Shown one piece after another: positions 1 through 7,507 of a stretch of DNA of 57,043 bases. The notes beneath the pieces are model-generated. The model was not told where the DNA came from. It saw nothing but the letters and a program-made list of their open reading frames with translations, and did no database searches. Position numbers and translations under genes: made by a program. The DNA is from a virus, in IMG/VR virus record IMGVR_UViG_3300007735_000759, positions 1 to 57,043 of that record; one strand, 5' to 3'. Within the stretch, counting starts at the first letter, position 1; each line of letters begins with the position of its first letter.

Positions 1-127
1 ACGCAGAAATAACAGAGGAACCTGCACAATCTCTAGATTCTTTTAATGATTTTTTATCAAGCGAAATTAACCAAAAAATTAAAGAAATCAATGTACTCAA
101 CCACCAAAATCAAGGTTTTCAATCGGG
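1..127. repeat. terminal direct repeat, left copy (circular overlap)
   Basis: These 127 bases are identical to positions 56917-57043. The gene interrupted at the right end continues in frame through this copy, so the two ends join into a circle of 56,916 bp. A length of 127 equals a common maximum assembler k-mer, so the repeat is best read as an assembly overlap of a circular or circularly permuted genome rather than a biological terminal repeat. Confidence 0.95.
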
Positions 128-251
128 ACTAAGCGATGTTCGTGTTTCATTAAATGACGTAAAAATACGCTTTGAAGAAAAAATGAATAAAGGATTAACT
201 GCAAGTTTGGATTCCTCAAATGATAAAGGTGCAGCGGATGAACAAAACTAA
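3..251 (+). CDS. virion-region hypothetical protein, C-terminal part (wraps the circle)
   Basis: This is the 3' part of a gene that starts at 56736 and crosses the join. The reconstructed protein is 143 residues, predicted all-helical and Gln/Asn/Glu-rich, with no recognised domain. The stop at 249-251 overlaps the start of the GroES-like gene (238) by 14 nt, implying translational coupling. Its position between the small Gly/Lys-rich gene at 56326 and the GroES-like and scaffold-like genes suggests a head-assembly or minor virion role, but this is inference only. Confidence 0.8.
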   Translation, partial: AEITEEPAQSLDSFNDFLSSEINQKIKEINVLNHQNQGFQSGLSDVRVSLNDVKIRFEEKMNKGLTASLDSSNDKGAADEQN

Positions 252-669
252 TATTACAAAAGAGTATTTAGGTTTTGAAGTGCGCCCAACCGGTCATTTG
301 CTTCTTTTGATGCCAATTCGTCCGTCAGAAAAAATCGGTAGTATTTACCTACCAAGCAATACGCAAGATTCCATGCAATCGCAGCAGGAAATTTGTCTTG
401 TTTTGGCTATGGGCGACAATGCTTATAGACAAGAAGGCGTCGGAGCTGAACTTTTTGCAAACGGCCCATTTTGCCAAGTTGGGGATTGGGTAGATACTAA
501 CCAATACGAAAAGCACCCGAAAAGATGGCAGCATTTGCCAAAAATCTTATGCTATTACGTGAACGACACGCGTATTCTTGGTACTTATTCTGATGAGGAC
601 GTGGAAAAGGCATTAGGAATGAAACTTACGGCTAATGAAATCCGCGAAGAAATGAAACAAAAAGGGTAA
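238..669 (+). CDS. GroES-like co-chaperonin-type protein
   Basis: A 143-residue protein with the GroES-like pattern: an N-terminal RP.G..LLL segment, then EKIGSIYLP (roughly residues 31-39), LAMGDNAY, GPFCQVGDWV, and VNDTRILG near residue 115. In the GroES fold these form the beta-barrel and the final ILG strand. The start at 238 is chosen because AAAGGTG lies seven bases upstream and the start overlaps the previous stop; an in-frame ATG at 220 lacks a ribosome site. GroES-like proteins recur beside capsid genes in marine and environmental phages, where they are thought to help the host chaperonin fold capsid protein. Whether this one binds GroEL is unknown; the mobile loop corresponds to the SNTQDSMQSQQE region. 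Confidence 0.7.
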   Translation: MNKTNITKEYLGFEVRPTGHLLLLMPIRPSEKIGSIYLPSNTQDSMQSQQEICLVLAMGDNAYRQEGVGAELFANGPFCQVGDWVDTNQYEKHPKRWQHLPKILCYYVNDTRILGTYSDEDVEKALGMKLTANEIREEMKQKG

Positions 670-673
670 ATAA

Positions 674-1816
674 ATGACTATTGGCCAGGATGATTTGTTA
701 GAAGACAACGGACCTCTTAAATTTACTGTACCTACTGGCGAATTGATAGAGCAACCTATATCAGAAAAAGTTACAGATATTGATATATTGCAAAAAAATT
801 CAGATGAATCTATTAAAACAAATTCAAATGAGACGTCATCAAATCATCCTGGCGAGCCTAAAAAAAATAAAATTGATCGAAATACAAAGCGATTTAATGA
901 AGCTCGCTATAAAGTCAAAGTTTTTGAAGAAGAAAATATACAGCTTAAAGCAAAGTTAATAGAAGCTCAGCGTGCCTTGCAGGAAAAAGAGCGTTTAATT
1001 GAGCATGAAAAGAAAATAAGTGATGAGAATTATCAAGCATCCGTAAAACTTAGCGAAGCTAATTTAATTGAAAAAATTAAAGAAGCTAGATTAATTGGCG
1101 ATTTCGATGCTGAAATAACTTATCAGAATAGGTTAAACAAACTCATCGCTGATGAATCAACCCATCAACTTTATAGACATCAGCAGAAATTAGAAAAAGA
1201 GAAAGAGCTCGCTGAATACCCGCAAGAATCAGATATTGTTGAATATCCTGTAGGAACATCAGCTTACGATCAATCTGATAGCGATGATTATGATAATGAC
1301 AATGAGTATGATAGCGTTTTTGAAGATTGGTTAGCTCGTAATCGTTGGGCAAATCCTGACGACCCTTTGTACAATGAGGAACTTTTAAATGAAGCTTCCA
1401 TTTATGACAAACATCGCAGAAAACAACTTGCGTTAAGCGGGCAAGAATTAAATTACGCTCAGCATTTGGATGAAATAGCAAACGCCGTTAAATCTGTTTA
1501 TTTGCAAAATCAATCTGTTGCTGGAAATCCAATCCAAACTAATCAAAATATGTACAGTAGAGAGCATCGAAACATGTCAGCGCCTCAAGTCGCCGCTGTT
1601 CCCCGCAACAACATCACAGACTCTTATGCTTCTAATGAAAGAAGAGGCGGCATAGAGCGTCATTTAAATCAAGAACAGACAGAGATGTTGAAACAAAGGA
1701 TTGCAAGCGATCCAAGTAACAGTCAAACAATTACTGCAAATTTTTTAAAAGCAATAGAGCAAGTAAACAAAAGTATACAGGCGAATGAAAAATCTGTTTT
1801 TAGATTACCGGGATAA
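674..1816 (+). CDS. putative capsid scaffolding protein
   Basis: A 380-residue acidic protein. Residues ~1-75 are low-complexity and polar, ~75-185 form a long charged coiled coil, ~195-215 are Asp-rich, and then a WLARNRWANPDDPLY block matches a pattern common in phage scaffolds (a short W-x-W helix followed by an 'aia..y..l...G' helix). The C-terminus is Gln/Asn-rich with basic residues that could contact capsid. It lies five bases after the GroES-like gene in the head module and upstream of the capsid gene. I see no catalytic motif. Alternative: a minor structural protein with a coiled coil. Confidence 0.6.
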   Translation: MTIGQDDLLEDNGPLKFTVPTGELIEQPISEKVTDIDILQKNSDESIKTNSNETSSNHPGEPKKNKIDRNTKRFNEARYKVKVFEEENIQLKAKLIEAQRALQEKERLIEHEKKISDENYQASVKLSEANLIEKIKEARLIGDFDAEITYQNRLNKLIADESTHQLYRHQQKLEKEKELAEYPQESDIVEYPVGTSAYDQSDSDDYDNDNEYDSVFEDWLARNRWANPDDPLYNEELLNEASIYDKHRRKQLALSGQELNYAQHLDEIANAVKSVYLQNQSVAGNPIQTNQNMYSREHRNMSAPQVAAVPRNNITDSYASNERRGGIERHLNQEQTEMLKQRIASDPSNSQTITANFLKAIEQVNKSIQANEKSVFRLPG

Positions 1817-1819
1817 ATT

Positions 1820-2416
1820 ATGACATACGATCGCAGCGAAGCAGCCCGCAGAGGCCATTTAAATAAAAAAATTAGAAGGGAAAATGAAATGTCAATTAAA
1901 GAAAATCAATCCCAAATTCCTGACGATCTTAATCTAAAAGCTACTATTGAAAATGCTTTGGCAAATAGACGCGATCCATTTTCTATTATGGAAGACAGAA
2001 GAGAGCCTCGTGATCCCGTTTCGTATTTAGGTTTTGTTAGTATGAATTTGCCTCCTGAATATATTGCCGCAAATCCTCAATATGATTTTTGCATGGTTAA
2101 TTATAGATCTATGAATGAAAATTTTCCTCAAAAAATTGATGAGGCTTTACAATTAGGTTATGTGCCAATCGAATGTGACGAACATCCTTCCCTCGGAAAG
2201 AACATGACTTTAAATCTTTTTGGAAATGCCGATAATGATAATTATTACAGAAAAAACGGTCATATTGGAATGAAAAGGTTGAAAAGCACAACAGCGGCTC
2301 TTGATTTGCATTTTGCTAAAATCGCAAGGGATGAAGAAAATGCAATAAAAACATTTAGCCAAGAAAAAAGCAATGCAGAATTATATACATCAGTTGATGA
2401 TAGGCGTCATTATTAA
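1820..2416 (+). CDS. head-module hypothetical protein
   Basis: A 198-residue protein with no family I recognise. The N-terminal ~30 residues are basic (RRGHLNKKIRR), followed by an acidic linker and a globular part containing DPVSYLGFVSMNLPPEY and LGYVPIECDEHP. It follows the scaffold-like gene by three bases and is the last + strand gene before the inverted cassette. The first ATG has little ribosome-site support, whereas an in-frame ATG at 1889 has AGAAGGG ahead of it, so the real product may start there (~175 residues). A minor head protein is plausible from context only. Confidence 0.6.
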   Translation: MTYDRSEAARRGHLNKKIRRENEMSIKENQSQIPDDLNLKATIENALANRRDPFSIMEDRREPRDPVSYLGFVSMNLPPEYIAANPQYDFCMVNYRSMNENFPQKIDEALQLGYVPIECDEHPSLGKNMTLNLFGNADNDNYYRKNGHIGMKRLKSTTAALDLHFAKIARDEENAIKTFSQEKSNAELYTSVDDRRHY

Positions 2417-2420
2417 TAAA

Positions 2421-2448
2421 ACGCCCCTACTATTTATAACAAGGGCGT
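2421..2448. terminator. hairpin between convergent genes
   Basis: ACGCCC pairs with GGGCGT around a 16-base AT loop, directly after the stop at 2416. Read on the minus strand it is followed by a T-rich stretch, so it may end the reversed cassette at 2474-4123; on the plus strand it has no U-tract. Confidence 0.5.
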
Positions 2449-2473
2449 GTTCTTGGAGGAACCTGATTGTATT

Positions 2474-3076
2474 TTAACTCTTTTTATAAAGAAGATAACG
2501 GGACATTCCTGTTCTAAAGAAATCATAGAAATCATAGATATTTTCTTGAACAGTTAAAGTGTTTGGGATATTGTCTTTTAAATTATCTTGTAGACAGCAT
2601 AATGTTTCTACCAATGAATTATTACGAATCCCATCAACAATAACACATGATGCGTTTGAAAAGGTGTGCATAATATCCTCTACAGAGCAATCAAACAAAG
2701 ACAATTCGCCCCTTAAGTCATAAAAAGCCCTACAGAGATCCAGGCCTGGAACCGTAGCATTGCAGGGAACAGGAATATGAGGAAAATCATGTTCATGATG
2801 GCGTTGCAACTTCATTACAATACTATAAATTCCTACCCCTACTGCCGTCACAGCTGCTGTTGTGCCGACTACACCCATCCAAAATCTAGGTTTTCTATAA
2901 AAAGGAACAGCTATTGGTGCTAATGGCTCCGCTCTTTCCATCTCTAGCGCAACATGAGTTCTGGCTGGAGGTGTGAGCGGATGAGTTTCTTTTTCATCCA
3001 TCGCCAATACATTAACAGTTTTTAAAAGACTACATATAATCAATATGTATTTTAATTTTTTAATTGTTTTTGTCAT
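2474..3076 (-). CDS. secreted/membrane protein of the reversed cassette
   Basis: A 200-residue protein with an N-terminal signal peptide (basic start, then ILIICSLLKTVNVLAMD with likely cleavage after LA), a Pro/Glu-rich stretch, and a transmembrane segment at about residues 66-88 (FWMGVVGTTAAVTAVGVGIY) preceded by APLAPIAVPFYRKPR. The C-terminal domain has six cysteines and would be extracytoplasmic or cytoplasmic depending on cleavage. AAAGGAAAGAG lies just before the ATG. It is the last gene of a four-gene reversed unit. The layout (signal, APL-x-PI box, aromatic residue, transmembrane helix) resembles the product at 28929-29237. No known family recognised; superinfection exclusion or a host-envelope role is possible. 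Confidence 0.7.
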   Translation of the reverse strand: MTKTIKKLKYILIICSLLKTVNVLAMDEKETHPLTPPARTHVALEMERAEPLAPIAVPFYRKPRFWMGVVGTTAAVTAVGVGIYSIVMKLQRHHEHDFPHIPVPCNATVPGLDLCRAFYDLRGELSLFDCSVEDIMHTFSNASCVIVDGIRNNSLVETLCCLQDNLKDNIPNTLTVQENIYDFYDFFRTGMSRYLLYKKS

Positions 3077-3097
3077 TTTCTCTTTCCTTTAGGTTTT

Positions 3098-3586
3098 TTA
3101 ATAAAATGTAAATCTTAATAAAGAAGGAAGCTCTATCCCGGAGCCCTCTTTAAATTTAGCTAAACGCCTTTCAATTAACGGCGCTTCTAAATTTAATAAA
3201 TGCTGTGAATTTGTTTTTATTTCCGCCAAAGGAACCCCTTTGATAACTGAAAAATCTTCTAAAGAAGTAACGATAAATTCCTTGAAATATTTCAAATATT
3301 CCAAAATATATTTACTTTGATAAAGAGAGTTTCCAGTTGGTATAATAACTTCAAAGTATCCTAAATCTTTCATAAATTCATGAGTAGCTATTATCTTATG
3401 AGTAATTATACGCTCTGGCCTCTCTTCAGCTATCGGACTTAATCTCATCTTTGCTCCTGCTAAAACTGATATCTCACTTTTCCTTACCGAAGATGCCCTA
3501 CCGTTCGTCTGAGGTGGCTCCGTTGGATCTGTTGCATAAATACTAAGAGTACTCATTATTAAAAAAGTCACCGCTTTAATTTGCAT
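3098..3586 (-). CDS. secreted hypothetical protein of the reversed cassette
   Basis: A 162-residue protein starting with MQIKAVTFLIMSTLSIYATD, a typical signal peptide with cleavage after YA. The mature part has a Pro/Ser/Thr-rich linker then an alpha/beta-looking domain with no motif I recognise. The ATG at 3586 is chosen because it overlaps the stop of the preceding gene (ATGCAAATTAA) and follows GAGGGG; a longer reading from 3640 would put extra residues before the signal peptide. Its neighbours and promoter mark it as part of a host-facing, moron-like unit. Confidence 0.65.
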   Translation of the reverse strand: MQIKAVTFLIMSTLSIYATDPTEPPQTNGRASSVRKSEISVLAGAKMRLSPIAEERPERIITHKIIATHEFMKDLGYFEVIIPTGNSLYQSKYILEYLKYFKEFIVTSLEDFSVIKGVPLAEIKTNSQHLLNLEAPLIERRLAKFKEGSGIELPSLLRFTFY

Positions 3587-3860
3587 GATTAGTAAGCCCC
3601 TCAAGTTTTTTAACAAGATGTTTGAATCTATTTTCAGCATCTTCTTTCAATCTTGTCGAGATAAAGCCGCAATTAGGTAATTTTTCTGACATATCTGTGA
3701 TTTTTATAATATTCAAAATGTCTTCTTGGATTCCATCGAGACTTTCTTGAATTAATTTTAAATTATATAGGATTTTTTGATTAATTTCTGATTGCTCTAA
3801 TTTCTCTAAACATTCATCTATTTCTAATAACTTCTCTACATCATAAGCAAAATTTTTCAT
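3576..3860 (-). CDS. small helical hypothetical protein of the reversed cassette
   Basis: 94 residues, Glu/Leu/Ile-rich and predicted all-helical with heptad-like spacing, with no signal peptide. The start overlaps the previous stop (ATGA at 3857-3860) and the end overlaps the next start, so it is translationally coupled on both sides. No family recognised. As the only apparently cytoplasmic protein among three exported ones it could be a chaperone or partner for them, but the sequence does not show this. Confidence 0.65.
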   Translation of the reverse strand: MKNFAYDVEKLLEIDECLEKLEQSEINQKILYNLKLIQESLDGIQEDILNIIKITDMSEKLPNCGFISTRLKEDAENRFKHLVKKLEGLTNHAN

Positions 3861-4123
3861 TTCTTACGAACTCCTTGCGGTGATTTTTTAATTATAGAAA
3901 AAAGTGATTTTCCTTTTTCGCTTTCCTGTAAGATTCTATCTACAATTAGATTTTCATATTTATCGAGAAAACCATGAAAAGAATCATCTGGAGCAACTGA
4001 GATTGGACGCGATGGCGAGCCTGCCGGCGTTCTGGCCCCCTCCCTGGCTATGTCATAATCACCTGTACAGGCAAGAGAAGATATAACAGAAATCCCCCCT
4101 ATAAAAATTAACTTAATTAACAC
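3857..4123 (-). CDS. small secreted protein or lipoprotein, first gene of reversed cassette
   Basis: 88 residues from a GTG start. AAGGAGGA at 4131-4138 (minus strand) lies seven bases before this GTG, the strongest ribosome site seen in the window, and the upstream ATGs at 4147 and 4156 fall before or within the predicted transcription start and -10 box, so GTG at 4123 is preferred. The N-terminus LIKLIFIGGISVISSLAC is a signal peptide with a Cys that could be lipidated, although the lipobox is imperfect. The rest is polar. The SD is exactly complementary to the UCCUCCUU loop of the RNA candidate at 45831-45944. Confidence 0.7.
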   Translation of the reverse strand: MLIKLIFIGGISVISSLACTGDYDIAREGARTPAGSPSRPISVAPDDSFHGFLDKYENLIVDRILQESEKGKSLFSIIKKSPQGVRKK

Positions 4124-4155
4124 TAGTAACTCCTCCTTTTGTGTCATACAACCCA

Positions 4156-4184
4156 TTTATATAAGGTTGTTTAACACATGTAAA
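4156..4184 (-). promoter_or_regulatory. sigma70-type promoter of the reversed cassette
   Basis: On the minus strand TTTACA (4179-4184) is separated by 17 bases from TATAAA (4156-4161). Transcription would begin near 4149, about 26 bases before the GTG start at 4123. An ACAACC/GGTTGT inverted repeat (about 4149-4171) overlaps the -10 region and could be an operator. Confidence 0.65.
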
Positions 4185-4211
4185 GAGATTTTTTAAATAT
4201 AAGATATTTTC

Positions 4212-4415
4212 TTATTTGTTTTTTAGCTCTGCATCCGGACTTTCAATCTTACTTCGCATCCATTCTTCAATCTCACTTGAAAGCCAGCCAACAGTATTCT
4301 GACTAATCTTACGTCGTGCAGGAAATTTCCCTGCTTTTTCCAATCTCCATCTTGTACATCTGCTTAAACCTGTAATATTTTTGCATTCAGGTTCGCGAAT
4401 AAATTTTAATGTCAT
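4212..4415 (-). CDS. AlpA-family helix-turn-helix regulator
   Basis: 67 residues with the AlpA/MerR-like layout: an N-terminal ECKNITGLSRCTRWRLEKAGKFP helix-turn-helix region with the G-K-F-P wing, then VGWLSSEIEEWM matching the 'W...I..W' end of AlpA proteins. AGGAG lies six bases before the ATG. It sits just upstream of the cassette promoter on the same strand and faces the capsid-operon leader, so it may control either. A second AlpA-like gene is at 55905-56135. AlpA proteins commonly act as small transcriptional activators or excision regulators in mobile elements. Confidence 0.75.
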   Translation of the reverse strand: MTLKFIREPECKNITGLSRCTRWRLEKAGKFPARRKISQNTVGWLSSEIEEWMRSKIESPDAELKNK

Positions 4416-4890
4416 TTAATACTCCTATTTAACCATTTCAGTTTCGCTCAACGGTATAAGCTGGCTTGATATGCATAGGGAAGGCATATAAATATAACTG
4501 ATGCAATTGCGCGACTCATTAGCTGTTTTCTACATATATGTTTCGGCTATAAACGCATATACAGACTGGCTTTATGGGCAAAAATGATAATTGAAAAAAA
4601 TGGAAAAATTAATTACTTTTCCAGACGGCGACAATCTGTCACCTACTGACAAACCCGAATTCGGTTACGGATTTGCGCAGATACTGTGTACCCTAAAAAT
4701 TAATCATTGATTTTTAATAAAATTTTAAATAAAATGAATTTATGCGTAAGTAAGAGCGCATTTACCAGGCATTTTGCCTTGGGTCTTATTCTTATTCAGT
4801 AAAAAGGTATGGAATCCTTCTTTACTTTCCCGTCCAAGCGACGTGGCACCTTTTCCACAAAAAATTAACTAATTTAAATGGAGTCCTCTT
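4416..4890. promoter_or_regulatory. 475-bp regulatory gap before the capsid operon
   Basis: No gene is supported here. It holds the 16-bp late motif at 4712-4727, dyads near 4630-4670 (GACAATCTGTC and AACCCGAATTCGGTT), a hairpin AGGCA-TTT-TGCCT near 4770 within what would be the capsid mRNA leader, and TTTTCCACA at 4851-4859, which fits the degenerate DnaA-box consensus TTWTNCACA. The gap separates the divergent AlpA gene and capsid genes, so it is probably the control region for both. Confidence 0.5.
4712..4727 (+). promoter_or_regulatory. 16-bp late motif, copy 1
   Basis: TTTTAATAAAATTTTA, identical to copies at 50089-50104 and 56295-56310, all on the + strand and all upstream of late gene blocks. 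It lies 163 bases before the first head gene. A phage- or host-recognised late promoter element is the simplest reading. Confidence 0.5.
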
Positions 4891-5604
4891 ATGTCTTATG
4901 GCAAAAATGGGCCACAAGGTGCAGTTGTCACAAAGTCTATTACTGGCGCACCTTGGACAGGCCAAGAAAACCCTTATCCTATTATTTCAGGTTATAGCAA
5001 CAATATTTTCAAAGGCGACTTAGTTGCAATTAAAGCCTTAACAGATCCTTCCACAGGCCTAACAGCTAATGTATTGGTAAATTATTGGGATTTAGTAACG
5101 GGTCAAAATCCGGCGAATGAAACTGTTGTAGCGGTAGGCGTTTTTAACGGTTGCGATTACGTTTCTCAAGATCAGACACAAATTGGAAATGCGCTCCCCG
5201 GTAGATCTTTTTGGCCGGCAGGCACCCTTACACAAGGGAATCAACCCGCGACAGCTTATGTAATCGATGATCCTAATGCTGTAGTCAATATCCAGGTAGG
5301 CGGCACGACTTCCGCAGGTATTAACAGCACCGCCGCGACTGCTGCAATGGCAGGAAAATTAATTGCCGTTAATTATCTTACAGATCCAACCAATCCAGGT
5401 CTTGTTTTAGGCAATTTTTCAAACGGCATGTCTTTGATGTTTGCAGACGCAACGCAAGTTGGACAACCAGGCGGGGGAGCTTATCGACCTTTGATGATTC
5501 AACGCTTAGTTGCCGCTGAAAACAACGAATGGGGCATTCCGTTTAACAACGTTGAATGCATTATCGCAAACCACATGTACCGCTTATCTTCACTTGGCTT
5601 ATAG
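4891..5604 (+). CDS. putative capsid decoration/head protein
   Basis: A 237-residue beta-rich protein. The N-terminus (GAPWTGQENPYPI.SGYSNNIFKGDLV) and VGVFNGCDYVS...W.AGT...ATAYVIDDPNAV match a common small head protein encoded directly upstream of the major capsid gene in many podophages; these are usually called decoration or coat proteins. GGAGT precedes the ATG at a normal distance. It is the first gene of the capsid block and ends 11 bases before the capsid gene. Assignment rests on pattern memory and position. Confidence 0.6.
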   Translation: MSYGKNGPQGAVVTKSITGAPWTGQENPYPIISGYSNNIFKGDLVAIKALTDPSTGLTANVLVNYWDLVTGQNPANETVVAVGVFNGCDYVSQDQTQIGNALPGRSFWPAGTLTQGNQPATAYVIDDPNAVVNIQVGGTTSAGINSTAATAAMAGKLIAVNYLTDPTNPGLVLGNFSNGMSLMFADATQVGQPGGGAYRPLMIQRLVAAENNEWGIPFNNVECIIANHMYRLSSLGL

Positions 5605-5615
5605 GAGTTATTTAA

Positions 5616-6524
5616 ATGACTATTACACGCTCATATATAAATAGTACGCTCCTGCCAACCGCGTACGAATTATTTATCGATTTTAACACATTCCCGGATT
5701 TATGGCATCCTATCTACCGGCAGAATTCCTCAGATATGGCAATTGAAATTGTCCAGGAAATGAGAGGGTTACCGGCAGGTCAACTTAAGCTGGACGGCGG
5801 CCCAATTGCATCCGCAGACTTCGGGGATAGCTACAAAAGTAATTACATTAACCAGTACTACGGAATTTCTTTTGAAATAACCCGTGGCGCAGTCCGTGAC
5901 AACCAATATAAGAAACAATTCCCTCAACACGTCAAGCAAATGCGCAAATCGATGACTGAGGTTAAAAACGTTAACGCAATGAGGTTGTTTAACAACGGGT
6001 TTAATGCTAAATCAACCGGCTCAGATTTGCAACCACTTTTTTCGACTCAGCACCCTAACGTACAAGGGCCTCTTGCAAATACCTTTACAAATAACGTTCA
6101 GTTTTCTGAAAAAGCGCTTGAAGATGCAGTCACCATTATTACATCTCAATGGCGCACAAACTCAGGTCATTTAGGTTTTTACAAGCCAAAAAGTGTTCTT
6201 GTTCCGGCGCAGCGCCAATTTGATGCAATTCGAGTTTTACAATCCGATTATCAATCAAATAGCGCAAACAATGCTGTAAATGCTCTTAAAACCGGCGGAT
6301 TTATGCCAAAAGGACATCTGGTAAATCCGTATTTAAGCAATCCCTACAACTGGTTTGTTTTAACGGATTACGAAGAATACGGTTTTAACTATTTCCTTAA
6401 TGAACCTTTGGAATTCGATATTTCGAGCGATAACAGAACATACAACACTGTTTGCTCGTGTATAGAACGTTATGTGCATGGATATACAAACTGGCGCGGT
6501 GCTTTTGGCGCAAGAGGTTATTAG
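5616..6524 (+). CDS. major capsid protein (HK97-fold, Mu gpT-like)
   Basis: 302 residues. The order of motifs fits the HK97-fold capsid family of Mu gpT type: YGISFEITRGAVRDNQY (~residues 89-105), an alpha-helical spine with MRLFNNGF, then LFSTQHP (~141), VLVPAQRQFDAIRVL (~196), and a C-terminal NPYLSNPYNWFVLT region. No long delta domain is visible, consistent with a separate scaffold gene (674-1816). AGGAG is seven bases before ATG. The protein would form the icosahedral shell together with the preceding decoration-like product. Confidence 0.8.
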   Translation: MTITRSYINSTLLPTAYELFIDFNTFPDLWHPIYRQNSSDMAIEIVQEMRGLPAGQLKLDGGPIASADFGDSYKSNYINQYYGISFEITRGAVRDNQYKKQFPQHVKQMRKSMTEVKNVNAMRLFNNGFNAKSTGSDLQPLFSTQHPNVQGPLANTFTNNVQFSEKALEDAVTIITSQWRTNSGHLGFYKPKSVLVPAQRQFDAIRVLQSDYQSNSANNAVNALKTGGFMPKGHLVNPYLSNPYNWFVLTDYEEYGFNYFLNEPLEFDISSDNRTYNTVCSCIERYVHGYTNWRGAFGARGY

Positions 6525-6535
6525 GAGTATTAAAA

Positions 6536-7507
6536 ATGCCTTCAACAAATGGTTCTTATGGAACTTATGTTTCCGACGGGTTAAGAACAGGGCCTTTATT
6601 CCCAGGTTCTACTATTTCTAATCCAGCAACAAATGCAATCTACAGCAGCCCTAACTTTAAGTTTGGGCCTGGAGTTTTGCAGGCCAATAATTACATGTAC
6701 ACAATCACTCCTTACGCTACGGCACCAGGAAATGTGGTTGCTACCATGACCCCTGGAGGGGCAGGGGCACTACCTCTTAATTCAGCAGGACTTGTTCAAA
6801 ACAGTTGCGTGACTTATTTGGGAGATCCTCAGTCTCAACAGGCTTATATACAGTTTGACTGGCCTAGAACATTGTCGGTGACGACTGGCGCGGGTATTGC
6901 CGCCAATACAAACATTACGTTTTTTGGGTATGATTATTGGGGCTGGCCAATGCAGGCTAGCATATTAAATCTTTCTTCAAGCGCGACAGCAAACGTATAC
7001 AAAGCATTTTCTTATATTACTCAAGTTTATATAAGTCAAGCACCAGGCACAACTATTACAGTACAGGCAGCTAATGCGTTCGGTTTGCCTTATGTTTTAA
7101 GTGATGTAGGCGCAGTTTATTGTTTTGGATGGAATGGAACATCATATTTGACGTTTGGAGGAGGGGTAACACCTTCTGTAAATCCTCCCCCAGCAAACAT
7201 ATTAATCGGTGCGGCAGATGCAAGTGTACCTTCCCCAACAACAAGAGATGTGCGCGGTTTAGCCGTTGCTCCGTCTGCGCCCGACGCGGTGAAAACATTA
7301 TATTTTGGGTATTATGTGGAAGGTAATGATGTTTGGTTTGACCAGCAAAATGATTTTTATAGGGCACAAGCACAAGCGTTAAATACTCCTTATCCGGGCG
7401 TATGGGAGGCCGGTTTGGATAGCAGCGGCAATAGATTACCAATCCAGCCGTTAACAAGCCAGGGGCTGTATGGTTTACCTCAATATTATACGGGAGTGCC
7501 TGCTTAA
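6536..7507 (+). CDS. virion-associated hypothetical protein
   Basis: 323 residues, Gly/Ala/Asn/Thr-rich and apparently all-beta, without a recognised domain. The ATG at 6536 has AGGAG upstream and lies 11 bases after the capsid stop; a longer in-frame reading from 6452 would overlap the capsid gene and lacks a ribosome site. Its stop overlaps the next ATG (TAATG). Conserved-looking features include aromatic pairs (FGYDYWGW, YFGYYVEGNDVWF) typical of virion beta proteins. Likely a head or neck structural protein. Confidence 0.7.
   Translation: MPSTNGSYGTYVSDGLRTGPLFPGSTISNPATNAIYSSPNFKFGPGVLQANNYMYTITPYATAPGNVVATMTPGGAGALPLNSAGLVQNSCVTYLGDPQSQQAYIQFDWPRTLSVTTGAGIAANTNITFFGYDYWGWPMQASILNLSSSATANVYKAFSYITQVYISQAPGTTITVQAANAFGLPYVLSDVGAVYCFGWNGTSYLTFGGGVTPSVNPPPANILIGAADASVPSPTTRDVRGLAVAPSAPDAVKTLYFGYYVEGNDVWFDQQNDFYRAQAQALNTPYPGVWEAGLDSSGNRLPIQPLTSQGLYGLPQYYTGVPA

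Noticed and set aside
1-127. True terminal repeat of a linear phage genome
   Set aside because: The length matches an assembler k-mer exactly and a gene is continuous across the join; a biological repeat would be coincidental.
4600-4720. tRNA-like look of the sequence with GGTTACGG and short dyads
   Set aside because: No cloverleaf with an acceptor stem and a T-loop could be formed.
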